32,594 bases of DNA. Origin: Lentisphaeria bacterium (GTDB taxonomy: Bacteria; Verrucomicrobiota; Lentisphaeria; Victivallales; Victivallaceae). A program made the translations under genes and the position numbers. This document shows positions 23,811 through 32,043 of the stretch, piece after piece. Location: assembly GCA_900768515.1 (NCBI GenBank), contig CAAGDG010000150.1, positions 1-32,594 on the forward strand. The letters run 5' to 3'. Within the stretch, counting starts at the first letter, position 1, and each line of letters starts with the position of its first letter. Below the pieces are notes generated by a model. It was given only the letters and a program-made list of their open reading frames with translations, made no database searches and was not told where the DNA came from.

Positions 23811-23846
23811 CGGTCGGGAGAGGTTCCGTGACCGGCCCGGTGCGCA

Positions 23847-24398
23847 ATGGACGAAAACGACATGGAACTGATCCACTCCTATCTGGAGGGATCGGACGCC
23901 GCGTTCGAGCGGCTTTACAACCGTTACAGACGGCCGCTCTACGGCTATCTGCGGAGCATGCTCGCTCCCGCGGACGCGGATGACGTGTTCCAGCAGACCT
24001 GGGTCCGGGCCTGCGCGGCGCTTCCGGGCTACCGCTGCCGGGGGAAATTCCAGGCGTGGCTGTTCCGGATCGGCCGGAACCTGGCGCTGGATGCGATCCG
24101 GCGCACCGCCCGACGGCGAAAGATCGAGGCGGAGGACAAAACCGCCGCCGATCCGCCGGCAGCCCGGGAATCCGAACCCTGGCGGCCGATCGACGATGCG
24201 GAGCTGTGCCGCCGGATTGACGAGGCGCTCGAAACGCTTGCGCCGGAACAGCGGGCGGTCTTCCGGATGCGGAATGAGGCGTTGACGTTTCAGGTGATCG
24301 CCGACCGGCAGCAATGTCCGGTCAACACCGCAGTGAAGCGGATGCGGTACGCGGTCGGAAAACTTAGAAAACTGCTTGGAGAAGAGAACGGAGTGTGA
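23847..24398 (+). CDS. ECF-family RNA polymerase sigma factor
   Basis: 183 residues. The region 2 core is AFERLYNRYRRPLYGYL, then ADADDVFQQTWVRAC and FQAWLFRIGRNLALDAIRR (residues ~20-90). Region 4 is near residues 130-178 (LETLAPEQRAVFRMRNEALTFQVIADRQ..., ending VKRMRYAVGKLRKLL). A Pro/Ala-rich linker separates them. It directs RNA polymerase to a regulon, likely including its own operon. It is first in an eight-gene set and is followed after 1 nt by the anti-sigma gene. No Shine-Dalgarno is seen before ATG 23847. Family is clear; signal and regulon are unknown. Confidence 0.92.
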   Translation: MDENDMELIHSYLEGSDAAFERLYNRYRRPLYGYLRSMLAPADADDVFQQTWVRACAALPGYRCRGKFQAWLFRIGRNLALDAIRRTARRRKIEAEDKTAADPPAARESEPWRPIDDAELCRRIDEALETLAPEQRAVFRMRNEALTFQVIADRQQCPVNTAVKRMRYAVGKLRKLLGEENGV

Positions 24399-24399
24399 G

Positions 24400-24846
24400 A
24401 TGAGCGAGTGTCGGAAAATCATCCGCCGCATTCAGGATGCGGAGAACGGGTTCGACCGGAACATCCTCGAACACTGCCGGAACTGCCCCGGCTGCCGGCG
24501 CGAACTGGCGGCCAAACTGGCGGCGGAGAATCCGGGAGAAATCGAACCAGCGGCCCGGCTGGACCGGGCCACGCTCGCCGCCTGCCGGAACGGCAGACTC
24601 CGGAAGTTCCGTCACCGGCTGGTCCGCGGCCTCGGCTGGGGCGCGGCGGCGGCCGCGGCGGCCTGCGGGCTGCTGCTCGGGATTCCCCGGCCCGCCGCGC
24701 CGGAATTCCGTCCGGAGTTTTCCGGGGTGGAATGGGAGGCCTCCGAACTGGCGGCCGAACTGGCCGACATCGACGCCTCCCTCCTCCTGATTCAGCAGAG
24801 AGTCGCCGGTGATGAAACGGCGGCGGACAAAGGATATTCGATCTGA
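24400..24846 (+). CDS. Putative anti-sigma factor with zinc motif and one membrane helix
   Basis: 148 residues. The N-terminus carries H25-x3-C29-x2-C32 (EHCRNCPGC), the zinc-binding signature of ZAS-type anti-sigma factors. A basic stretch precedes a hydrophobic segment (about 77-95), and a short acidic C-terminal tail would be periplasmic. By position and features it should sequester the sigma factor encoded upstream and release it on an envelope signal. GGAG (24390-24393) precedes the ATG, and the spacing from the sigma stop is 1 nt, typical of coupled sigma/anti-sigma pairs. The pairing is inferred from context. Confidence 0.75.
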   Translation: MSECRKIIRRIQDAENGFDRNILEHCRNCPGCRRELAAKLAAENPGEIEPAARLDRATLAACRNGRLRKFRHRLVRGLGWGAAAAAAACGLLLGIPRPAAPEFRPEFSGVEWEASELAAELADIDASLLLIQQRVAGDETAADKGYSI

Positions 24847-24858
24847 AGGAGAAAAAGA

Positions 24859-25512
24859 ATGAGAATTCACAACCTGTTTCTGGCGGCCTGTCTTTGCGCC
24901 CCCCTCTGGCTCGGAGCGGAAGCGGAAACGGAGACGGAGACCAATCCCCGGACGCCGCCCCCCCGTTCGGAACTTCTTGCGCCGCGGGAGCTGCGCGAAC
25001 TGCTCAAAGGAGAGAAGAACGCATTCGCTCCGGCCGGGGAACTGCTCTTCGCCATGAGCGACGAGGAGCGGAGCCAATTCGAAGAGCTTTACCGGAAGGA
25101 CCGCGATGCGGCGAAGAGCTTTCTCCTGGAAAAAATCGAAGCGGCCAAACGCCGGAAGCAGGAACTTGCAACCGAAATCCAGCAGGTCGCCCGGAACTAC
25201 CGCAAGAGCGCGGACGAGGCGGAAAAAGAGCAGCTGCGCACCCGGCTGCGTGAACTTTTGACCGAACAATTCAACCGCGCCTCCCGGGAGATCGAAGTGC
25301 AGCTGCAACTTCAGGAACTGCGGCTGGCGAACGTCCGCCGCGCCTACGGGAAACGGCTGGCGGAGTCCGAGAAGACGATCGACGCGCAGCTGGAAAAGCT
25401 GACCCGCCGGCAGCCGCGCCGGGCGAAGAATCCGAAAAAGGAGCAGAGCGGACGGAGTCCGGAAACGGTCCCGAACGGACAACCGGAAGCCGCCGGAAAT
25501 GAGGGGAAATGA
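24859..25512 (+). CDS. Exported coiled-coil protein of the sigma operon
   Basis: 217 residues. A signal peptide (about 1-22, ending LGAEA) and a low-complexity acidic linker are followed by a long charged helical region rich in E, K, R and Q (about 65-185), then a basic tail. It has the features of a periplasmic helical protein like the CpxP/Spy/ZraP group, but I cannot assign it to a family. The sequence has the look of a sensor or chaperone reporting to the anti-sigma factor; that is inference. The start is 12 nt after the anti-sigma stop, and the end overlaps the next start (ATGA). Confidence 0.6.
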   Translation: MRIHNLFLAACLCAPLWLGAEAETETETNPRTPPPRSELLAPRELRELLKGEKNAFAPAGELLFAMSDEERSQFEELYRKDRDAAKSFLLEKIEAAKRRKQELATEIQQVARNYRKSADEAEKEQLRTRLRELLTEQFNRASREIEVQLQLQELRLANVRRAYGKRLAESEKTIDAQLEKLTRRQPRRAKNPKKEQSGRSPETVPNGQPEAAGNEGK

Positions 25513-26603
25513 TGGCGGAGCTGAACGTATTTTCTCCACCGGGCGGTGTCGCCGAATTCTTTTATGCGATGCAATCGACGCCGGGCCGCAATTTTGAAGC
25601 GGAACTCCGGGAGCTTCTGGAGCGGTACCGGGAGCGTTCGGCCGGAACGATTCCGGTGTGGATCCGTTTCCACCTGAGCGACATCGCAAACCAGGCTGCC
25701 ATCGTGCGGCAGCTCGCCGGACCGGAACCCGCCCTGATCGGTCAGCCGCCCGCCGACGGCGCCCGGATCGCGCTGGAGGCCTACCATCTGCCGGAGGGGA
25801 CGCAGGTTCTGCGCGACAGCGGACGGACGGAACTGCGGCTGAAGAACTACCGGCAGCTCTTCTTCCGCACCGAAACACTCTCCAGCCGGGGGAGCGGTCC
25901 GCAGATGCGCGAGGAGTTTGAAGCGGCCGAACGGCTGCTCCGCCGGGAGGGAGGTTCCGTTGCGGAGAACCTTCAGCGGACCTGGATCTACTGCCGGGAC
26001 ATCGACAACAACTACGCCGCGCTGGTCGCGGCACGGCGCGAACTCTTCCGCCAGTACGGGTTGACCGAATCGACCCACTACATCGCCAGCACCGGCATCG
26101 AGGGAATGCCGGACCCCTTCGACCGTCTGGTGCGCATGGACAGCTTCGCCCTTTTCGGCCACCGGCCGGAGCAGATCGAATATCTGCAGGCGCTCGACCA
26201 CCTCTCGCCGACCCACGTTTACGGCGTGACTTTTGAACGCGGCACCCGGATCGTCTACGGCGACCGTTCCCACTACTACATTTCAGGAACCGCGAGCATC
26301 GACCGGGAGGGGAAAATCGTCCACCCCGGCGATGTCTTCCGCCAGACCGGGCGGCTGATCGAAAACGTCGAGGCACTGCTGCAAAGTCGCGGCGGCGCCC
26401 TCTCCGACCTGAGACAGGCGGTGGTCTACCTGCGCGACCCGGCCGACCGGGATGCGGTCGAATCGGTTCTGGCGGAACGGATTCCGCCGGAAGTCGCCCG
26501 GATCACCGTCAAAGGTTCGGTCTGCCGTCCCGGGTGGCTGGTCGAAATGGACGCCATCGCGGCCGACACCGCCGGAAACCCCGTTTTTGAAAGGTTCGAA
26601 TAA
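25509..26603 (+). CDS. Chorismatase-like protein (FkbO/Hyg5/XanB2 type)
   Basis: 364 residues with the two RidA/YjgF-like halves seen in chorismatases. These enzymes cleave chorismate to pyruvate plus dihydroxycyclohexadienoate or hydroxybenzoate. Family-like segments are TWIYCRDIDNNYAALVAARRE (about residues 156-175), THYIASTGIEG (about 190-200), SHYYISGTASID (about 250), HPGDVFRQTGRLIENVEALL, and near the C-terminus RPGWLVEMDA (about 342), where the acidic residue expected in the active site lies. No signal peptide is seen. It overlaps the previous gene (ATGA) and the DAHP synthase gene (TAATG). The pairing with a DAHP synthase supports a chorismate link. Which product it makes cannot be told here; a non-catalytic relative is possible. 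Confidence 0.68.
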   Translation: MMAELNVFSPPGGVAEFFYAMQSTPGRNFEAELRELLERYRERSAGTIPVWIRFHLSDIANQAAIVRQLAGPEPALIGQPPADGARIALEAYHLPEGTQVLRDSGRTELRLKNYRQLFFRTETLSSRGSGPQMREEFEAAERLLRREGGSVAENLQRTWIYCRDIDNNYAALVAARRELFRQYGLTESTHYIASTGIEGMPDPFDRLVRMDSFALFGHRPEQIEYLQALDHLSPTHVYGVTFERGTRIVYGDRSHYYISGTASIDREGKIVHPGDVFRQTGRLIENVEALLQSRGGALSDLRQAVVYLRDPADRDAVESVLAERIPPEVARITVKGSVCRPGWLVEMDAIAADTAGNPVFERFE

Positions 26604-27406
26604 TGATGAAGACGCCGCGGCTCGAACAGTGCGCCCCCCGGGTCGCCATCGGAAGAACCATCTTCGGAGAGACCTTCGGCTGGATCGCCGGCCCGTGCGC
26701 GGTTGAATCGGCCGGGCAGCTCCGGTGCTGCGCGGAAACAGTGCGCCAATGCGGCGTCTCCATCCTGCGCGGCGGACTCTTCAAACCGAGAAGCTCCCCC
26801 TACTCCTTCCAGGGGCTTGGAAGGGAAGGCTTTGAACTGGTGCGCGCCATCCGGGAGGAGTTCGGCCTCGCCTTCGTCACCGAGGCGGTCGACGCGGAGT
26901 CGCTGCGCCTTCTGCTGCCGCTGGCCGACGCCATCCAGATCGGTTCGCGGAACTGCCTGAACTACGCGCTGCTCAAAGAGGCTGGAAGGAGCGGGAAACC
27001 GGTGATTCTGAAACGCGGTTTCGCCGTCACCGTCGAAGAGTATCTGAACGCCGCCGAATACCTCGCGCTGGAAGGCGCGACCGAGATTATCCTCTGCGAA
27101 CGCGGAATCCGCACCGTCACCGAAGTGACCCGCTTCACGCTCGATCTCGGTGCGGTTGCCTGGCTCAAGGCCCGCTTTCCGATGCCGGTGATCGCCGATC
27201 CGAGTCACGCGACCGGAGAGGCCGCGCTGGTCGCGCCCCTGACTCTGGCCGCGGCCGCCGCCGGAGCGGACGGGGCGATGATCGAATGTACTCCGGAACC
27301 CGGAAACGCCCGGAGCGACGCCGGCCAGCAGCTGACTTTGGAACAGTTCGTCCGCCTGCTGGAACAGACCGAAAACATTCTTCGCGGAAGGAGCGCGCCA
27401 TGTTGA
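26603..27406 (+). CDS. aroF: 3-deoxy-7-phosphoheptulonate (DAHP) synthase, type I-beta
   Basis: 267 residues. It condenses phosphoenolpyruvate and erythrose 4-phosphate in the first step of the shikimate pathway. Motifs are GPCAVES (about residue 31), GGLFKPRSSPYSFQG, IQIGSRN, KPVILKRGF, ILCERGIRT and DPSHATG, all characteristic of the AroA I-beta/KDO8P synthase superfamily. It has no ACT or chorismate-mutase regulatory domain, so it should not be feedback-inhibited by a fused domain. The start overlaps the stop of the chorismatase-like gene (TAATG), and the stop overlaps the next gene by 7 nt. Function is clear, the pathway use less so. Confidence 0.88.
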   Translation: MMKTPRLEQCAPRVAIGRTIFGETFGWIAGPCAVESAGQLRCCAETVRQCGVSILRGGLFKPRSSPYSFQGLGREGFELVRAIREEFGLAFVTEAVDAESLRLLLPLADAIQIGSRNCLNYALLKEAGRSGKPVILKRGFAVTVEEYLNAAEYLALEGATEIILCERGIRTVTEVTRFTLDLGAVAWLKARFPMPVIADPSHATGEAALVAPLTLAAAAAGADGAMIECTPEPGNARSDAGQQLTLEQFVRLLEQTENILRGRSAPC

Positions 27407-28869
27407 AATTGACCTTTGCCCTTCTCCTCATTGCGACCGTCCTGCATTCGGCGACGGCCGCCCCGCCCTACTCCCGGGAGACCCCGGTCGAAATCCGTTC
27501 CGAAGCCGACCGGCTCCTCGCGGCGGAGTGGAAACGCAACCGGCTGGAAGTTCCCGCCGAAGCCTCCGACTCCGTCATGGTGCGGCGGCTCTACCTCGAC
27601 CTGGCCGGAAGAGTGCCGACGCCGGAAGAGGCGAAACAGTTTGTCCGGTCGGAAGATCCTGAAAAGCTGGAAAAACTGATCGATTCGCTGCTGGCCGGAG
27701 ACGACTTCGCCGACTTCTGGACCATGCGCTGGTGCGATGCGCTCCGGGTCAAATCCGAATTTCCGATCAATCTCTGGCCGAACGCCGTCTACGGCTACCA
27801 GCGCCGGGTCCGGCGGTTTCTCTCCGAAAACGAACCTTACGACCGCTTCGTCCGGGCACTGCTGACATCGGAAGGGAGCAATTTCCGCGTTCCCGAGGCG
27901 AACTTCTACCGGGCGACCGCGGACCGCTCCCCGGAGGGAATCGCCCGCGCCGCGGCGCTGACCTTCCTCGGCTCCCGCCTGGAACAGTGGCCGGAAGCCG
28001 AACGGAAGAAGTTCACGGCGCGGTTCGAACCGGTCCGGTTCAAAAGCACCAGGGAGTGGAAGGAGGAGATCGTCTACTGGAGCGTTCCCGGCGCGAATGC
28101 CGCCGCGGCCGCCGCCGTGCTCGACCACCCGGATTTCGCGCGCGCCGCGGTCAACCGGGTCTGGGCGTGGATCTTCGGACGCGGAATCGTGCACGAACCG
28201 GACGACCTCCGCCCCGACAATCCGCCGGTCAACCCCGAACTGCTCGACGCGCTCGCCTCCGACTTTGTCCGATCCGGATACGATTTCCGGAAACTCTGCC
28301 GCACCATCGTCAGCAGCGCCGCCTACCGGGCCGCCTCCGGCAGCGAAGCGGCGGAGGCGCATTTCGCCGCCTATCCGATTCGCCGGATCGACGCGGAGGT
28401 GCTGGACGACGCGCTCCGGCAGCTCTCCGGGGTGCCGAGCACCTACTCCAGCGTGATTCCGGAACCATTCACCTTCCTGCCGGAGAACGCGCGGACCGCG
28501 ACCATCGCCGACGGATCGATCAGCAGTTCGTTTCTGATCCTCTTCGGCCGGCCGGCGCGGGATTCCGGGAGCTTTTCCGAACGCAACAACGCCATCACCG
28601 GAAAACAGCGGCTCTGGCTCTTCAACTCCGGCGAAATCTACCGGAAACTCGGCAGGATTCCCCAGCGTCCGGAATTGAAAAAACTGCCGTTCCCACGCAA
28701 AGTCGAGGAGCTCTACTGGCTCTTCCTCTCCCGGCCGCCGACCCCGGAGGAGGCCCGGACCATCCGGGAGAGCTTCAACCGGATCCCGAAAGGGAGGGAG
28801 AAGTGGCGCTTTCCGCAGGACCTCTGCTGGATCCTGCTGAATACCAGAGAATTTCTCTATCAGCATTGA
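27400..28869 (+). CDS. Exported DUF1549/DUF1553 (PSCyt2/PSD1) protein
   Basis: 489 residues. A signal peptide (about 1-21, ending ATAAP) is followed by a DUF1549 region (VMVRRLYLDLAGRVPTPEEAK, FADFWTMRWCDAL, NEPYDRFVRALLTSEGSNF) and a DUF1553 region (RAAVNRVWAWIFGRGIVHEPDDLR, SDFVRSGYDFRKLCRTIVSSAAYR, RRIDAEVLDDALRQLSG). These domains are common in planctomycetes and related phyla and of unknown function. No CxxCH haem motif is seen, so the usual cytochrome domain is absent and the protein is shorter than typical relatives. I chose ATG 27400 over the upstream frame start because it begins a clear signal peptide. Confidence 0.8.
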   Translation: MLKLTFALLLIATVLHSATAAPPYSRETPVEIRSEADRLLAAEWKRNRLEVPAEASDSVMVRRLYLDLAGRVPTPEEAKQFVRSEDPEKLEKLIDSLLAGDDFADFWTMRWCDALRVKSEFPINLWPNAVYGYQRRVRRFLSENEPYDRFVRALLTSEGSNFRVPEANFYRATADRSPEGIARAAALTFLGSRLEQWPEAERKKFTARFEPVRFKSTREWKEEIVYWSVPGANAAAAAAVLDHPDFARAAVNRVWAWIFGRGIVHEPDDLRPDNPPVNPELLDALASDFVRSGYDFRKLCRTIVSSAAYRAASGSEAAEAHFAAYPIRRIDAEVLDDALRQLSGVPSTYSSVIPEPFTFLPENARTATIADGSISSSFLILFGRPARDSGSFSERNNAITGKQRLWLFNSGEIYRKLGRIPQRPELKKLPFPRKVEELYWLFLSRPPTPEEARTIRESFNRIPKGREKWRFPQDLCWILLNTREFLYQH

Positions 28870-28879
28870 CGAGGTGACA

Positions 28880-30208
28880 ATGAACAGACGCGAATTTCTG
28901 AAAAGCTTCGCGGCACTCGCCGCATTCGGAGCGGTCGCACACGCCGGAGGACGCCCCCTCTCCGCGCTCGCCGCCGCCGCCCCGGCGGCGAAACCGCTCC
29001 GCCCCCGGGCCAGATCGGTCATCGAAGTCTGGGTGTGGGGCGGGCCCAGCCAGCTGGAGACCTTCGACCCGAAACCGGAGGCGCCGCGCGACTACAACGG
29101 CGGCTACAAGGCGATTCCGACCAATGTTCCCGGAATCCAGATCAGCGAATTTTTTCCGCTGCTCGCACAGCACGCCGACAAATACGCACTGATCCGGACC
29201 ATGACCCATCCGCACCGCGGCCACGAGACCGCGACCTACCTGATGCAGACCGGCCGGGAACCCGGCGGCGGCAAGGTGTTCCCCGCGATCGGCGCGGTGA
29301 TCGCGATGTTCAAGTCGAAGGAGTACCGGGGAGACCTCCCTCCCTACGTGATCCTGACCATCCCGAAGGGGCGGTTCTCCGAAATCGGCTTTCTGAATGA
29401 ACGTTACAGTCCGCTGGTCACCGGCGGCAATCCGGCCGCGGCCAAATTCATCGTCGACGGCATCGTGCCGCCCGGCGGACTCTCGCGCGAAGAACTTTCG
29501 CGCCGCTTCGAACTGCTCGACCGCCTCGACTCCTTCGGAAAGGACGATCCGGCCGGCCATGCCGAGTTCAAGGCATTCGACGCGGCCGGGAAAGAGGCGC
29601 GGCGGACCATCGAAGGCGACGCCGCCAAAGTCTTCGACCTCTCGCTTGAATCCCCGGAAATGCGGAAACGCTACGGTGAAAATACCCTGGGACAGTCCTT
29701 CCTGACCGCCCGGCGTCTGGTCGAAGCCGGGGTTCCGTACATCACGATCAACGCGCAGGGGTGGGACACCCACAAACGACACTTCGAAACCATGAAGACC
29801 AAGGCCGCTGAAATGGACCGCGCCACCACCGCGCTCCTGACCGACCTGCACGAAAAAGGGCTGCTCGACAGCACGATCATCTGGTGGACCGGCGAATTCG
29901 GACGCACTCCGAAAATCGACTGGGAGGCCCCCTGGAACGGCGGCCGCAATCACTATTCGGAATGCTTCTCCTCGCTGGTCGCGGGGGGCGGATTCGCCGG
30001 CGGGAAAGTGGTGGGAGTCTCCGACGACAAGGCGGAGAAGGTCGTCTCCCGGCCCGTCGCGCCGCAGGATATGCTCGGCAGCATCTACGAACTCTGCGGC
30101 ATCGATCCGGATGGTCCGCTGCCGAATCCGATCGGCCTGAAAACCACCATCCTGCCCCCGGAGTCGAAGGCGGGGCGTCTGCGGGAACTCTACCGGAGCG
30201 AGGCGTAA
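28880..30208 (+). CDS. Tat-exported DUF1501 protein
   Basis: 442 residues. A twin-arginine signal (MNRREFLKSFAALAAFGAVAHA) precedes a DUF1501/alkaline-phosphatase-like fold with WVWGGPSQLETFDPKPEAP near the N-terminus, HPHRGHETATYLM (about 117), TINAQGWDTHKRHFETM (about 290) and WWTGEFGRTPKI (about 333), where metal ligands are usually found. This family is regularly found next to DUF1549/DUF1553 genes in PVC bacteria, as here (10 nt gap). ATG 28880 has GAGG 5 nt upstream. The function is unknown; a sulfatase/phosphatase-type fold is suggested by the motifs. Confidence 0.85.
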   Translation: MNRREFLKSFAALAAFGAVAHAGGRPLSALAAAAPAAKPLRPRARSVIEVWVWGGPSQLETFDPKPEAPRDYNGGYKAIPTNVPGIQISEFFPLLAQHADKYALIRTMTHPHRGHETATYLMQTGREPGGGKVFPAIGAVIAMFKSKEYRGDLPPYVILTIPKGRFSEIGFLNERYSPLVTGGNPAAAKFIVDGIVPPGGLSREELSRRFELLDRLDSFGKDDPAGHAEFKAFDAAGKEARRTIEGDAAKVFDLSLESPEMRKRYGENTLGQSFLTARRLVEAGVPYITINAQGWDTHKRHFETMKTKAAEMDRATTALLTDLHEKGLLDSTIIWWTGEFGRTPKIDWEAPWNGGRNHYSECFSSLVAGGGFAGGKVVGVSDDKAEKVVSRPVAPQDMLGSIYELCGIDPDGPLPNPIGLKTTILPPESKAGRLRELYRSEA

Positions 30209-30209
30209 C

Positions 30210-31958
30210 ATGAAACGAGCGGCGGCAGTCATTCTCACCGGGCTGGTCCTCCTCTGCACTGCGGGAGCGGCGGATCCCTACATCGGCTACCTCTATCCGG
30301 CCGGCGCGGAAACCGGTCGAAGCATCCGGCTGCTGGCAGGCGGCCAGAACCTCAGTGGAGTCCACTCCGGAATCGTCTCCGGCGGCGGCGTGACGGTGCG
30401 GAAAGTGACCGTGGTTCCCGGCTTTCCGCCCCCCGACCGCGAACAGCGGAAATATCTGCTGCAATGGATCAAAAACATCGAAACCGGCAAGCCGGAACGC
30501 CCCCCGCTGCCGGAGAAAACCGACTCCTGGCGGAAAAATCCCTGGTGGGAGAAGCTCGATCAGCTCGATCCGCTGAGTTTCCTCCTGGTTGTCCGGGATC
30601 TTCACACCAAACGAAACGCGCTGCAGGCGACCCCGTCGCTCCGGCAGATGGTAATCGTCGACCTCACCGTCGACGCCGACGCAAGACCCGGAGTGCGCGA
30701 ACTCCGGCTGTGGGGGAAACAGGGGATCTCCGCCCCCAAACTCTTCTTCGTCGACGCCGCGCCCCACGTCCCGGAGCCGGAGTTCACCGCCCCGGGGAAA
30801 CCGCGGCCGGAACCGCCGCTGGTCTCGACCTTGCCCGCCATCCTCGACGGTCAGGTCATGCCGGGGGAAACCGACCGTTTCCGGCTGCGCCTCGCGGCTG
30901 GAAAAGAGTACACCATGACGCTGACCGGTCGCCGGTTCCAGCCCTTCATCGGCGATGCGGTGCCGGGGCACTTCCAGCCGATTCTTCGGCTGCTCGATTC
31001 GGAGGGAAACGAGGCGGCGTTCGCGGACGACAACTACTTCGATCCCGATCCGGTGCTCCGGTTCCGCCCTTCCAGGAGCGGAGTGTACACGCTGGAGATC
31101 CGCGACAACCTCTTCCGCGGCCGCGAGGACTTCGTCTACCGGGTACTGGTGGAACCGACGAAGCGGCCCTTCCGGTTCGGGGTGGAACCGTTTCCCGGAC
31201 TCCCCCGGCTCTCCACCGAAACCGGGACGGTCGCCGTCGACCGTCCCGCCGTGCTCGCCGGCACGCTGCAGAGTTCCGAAGTCAAACGACTCAACTTCAC
31301 CGGGAAGGCCGGAATGCGCGTGGTGTTCGACGTTGCCGCCCGCCGCTGCGGCTCACCGCTCGACGCGGTGCTGCGCCTGACCGGACCGGACGGCAAGACC
31401 GTTGCCGAGGTGGACGACTCCCCTTCGGAGCTCAACATCGGAACCTGCCTGCAGCAGGTGGATCCCCTCCTCTCCATCGAACTTCCGGCCGGCGGGGAGT
31501 ACCGTCTGGAACTCTTCAACCGGACCAGCGAGGGTGGCGACGACTACCGCTACCGGCTGCGGATCGGACCGCCGCAGCCGGATTTTGAGGTGTACACCAC
31601 CCGATCAATACTCAACCTCGCCGCCGGCGCCGCCGGGAAAGTGAAACTCTGCGTCGTGCGGCGCGACGGATTCGACGGCGAAATCCGGATCGGTCTGAAA
31701 AACGGGAAACTGACCGGAAAGAGCGTCGTCCCGGCCGGACAGTCCGAATTTACCATTCAGGTGAAGGATCCGGGGGGACGGCCGCGCGGACCGGTCGAGC
31801 TTCACTTTACCGCCGAAGCGACAATCGACGGGAAGAAGATTCGCAAAGAGGTGATTCCGTGCGATGAATTCATCCAGGCGTTCGCCTACACCCACCTGCT
31901 TCCGGTCGAAACCTTCTACCTCGGGACCCTCCGAGCCCAACGTTCCGCAAGGAAGTGA
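30210..31958 (+). CDS. Exported PPC-domain protein
   Basis: 582 residues. A signal peptide (about 1-20, LVLLCTAGAA) is followed by an N-terminal Ig-like region (YLYPAGAETGRSIRLLAGGQNLSG), then two PPC (bacterial pre-peptidase C-terminal) beta-sandwich domains: one near residues 205-310 (DGQVMPGETDRFRLRLAAGK..., SGVYTLEIRDNL) and a second near 345-455 (LAGTLQSSEVKRLNFTGKAG..., GGEYRLELFNR). The N-terminal region is typical of large PVC exported proteins. It starts 1 nt after the DUF1501 gene and is the last gene of the set. A binding or structural role is inferred. Confidence 0.75.
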   Translation: MKRAAAVILTGLVLLCTAGAADPYIGYLYPAGAETGRSIRLLAGGQNLSGVHSGIVSGGGVTVRKVTVVPGFPPPDREQRKYLLQWIKNIETGKPERPPLPEKTDSWRKNPWWEKLDQLDPLSFLLVVRDLHTKRNALQATPSLRQMVIVDLTVDADARPGVRELRLWGKQGISAPKLFFVDAAPHVPEPEFTAPGKPRPEPPLVSTLPAILDGQVMPGETDRFRLRLAAGKEYTMTLTGRRFQPFIGDAVPGHFQPILRLLDSEGNEAAFADDNYFDPDPVLRFRPSRSGVYTLEIRDNLFRGREDFVYRVLVEPTKRPFRFGVEPFPGLPRLSTETGTVAVDRPAVLAGTLQSSEVKRLNFTGKAGMRVVFDVAARRCGSPLDAVLRLTGPDGKTVAEVDDSPSELNIGTCLQQVDPLLSIELPAGGEYRLELFNRTSEGGDDYRYRLRIGPPQPDFEVYTTRSILNLAAGAAGKVKLCVVRRDGFDGEIRIGLKNGKLTGKSVVPAGQSEFTIQVKDPGGRPRGPVELHFTAEATIDGKKIRKEVIPCDEFIQAFAYTHLLPVETFYLGTLRAQRSARK

Positions 31959-31985
31959 GGCGACGCCCTTCCCGGCTGCGGCAAA

Positions 31986-32021
31986 CGCCCCGGGAAAGCG
32001 CAGGATGCACTTTCCGGGGCG
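31986..32021. terminator. GC-rich stem-loop between convergent genes
   Basis: CGCCCCGGGAAAG (31986-31998) pairs with CTTTCCGGGGCG (32010-32021) with one bulged G and an 11-nt loop. No U-run follows on either strand, so it may act as a rho-assisted terminator or a transcript-end stabiliser for the eight-gene operon and the converging fibronectin-III gene. Confidence 0.5.
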
Positions 32022-32043
32022 GACCGGTCCCCGACCACCGAAA

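Noticed and set aside
27205..30971. Several long minus-strand frames opposite the DUF1549, DUF1501 and PPC genes
   Set aside because: Shadows of genes with signal peptides and family motifs; no ribosome sites or domains.
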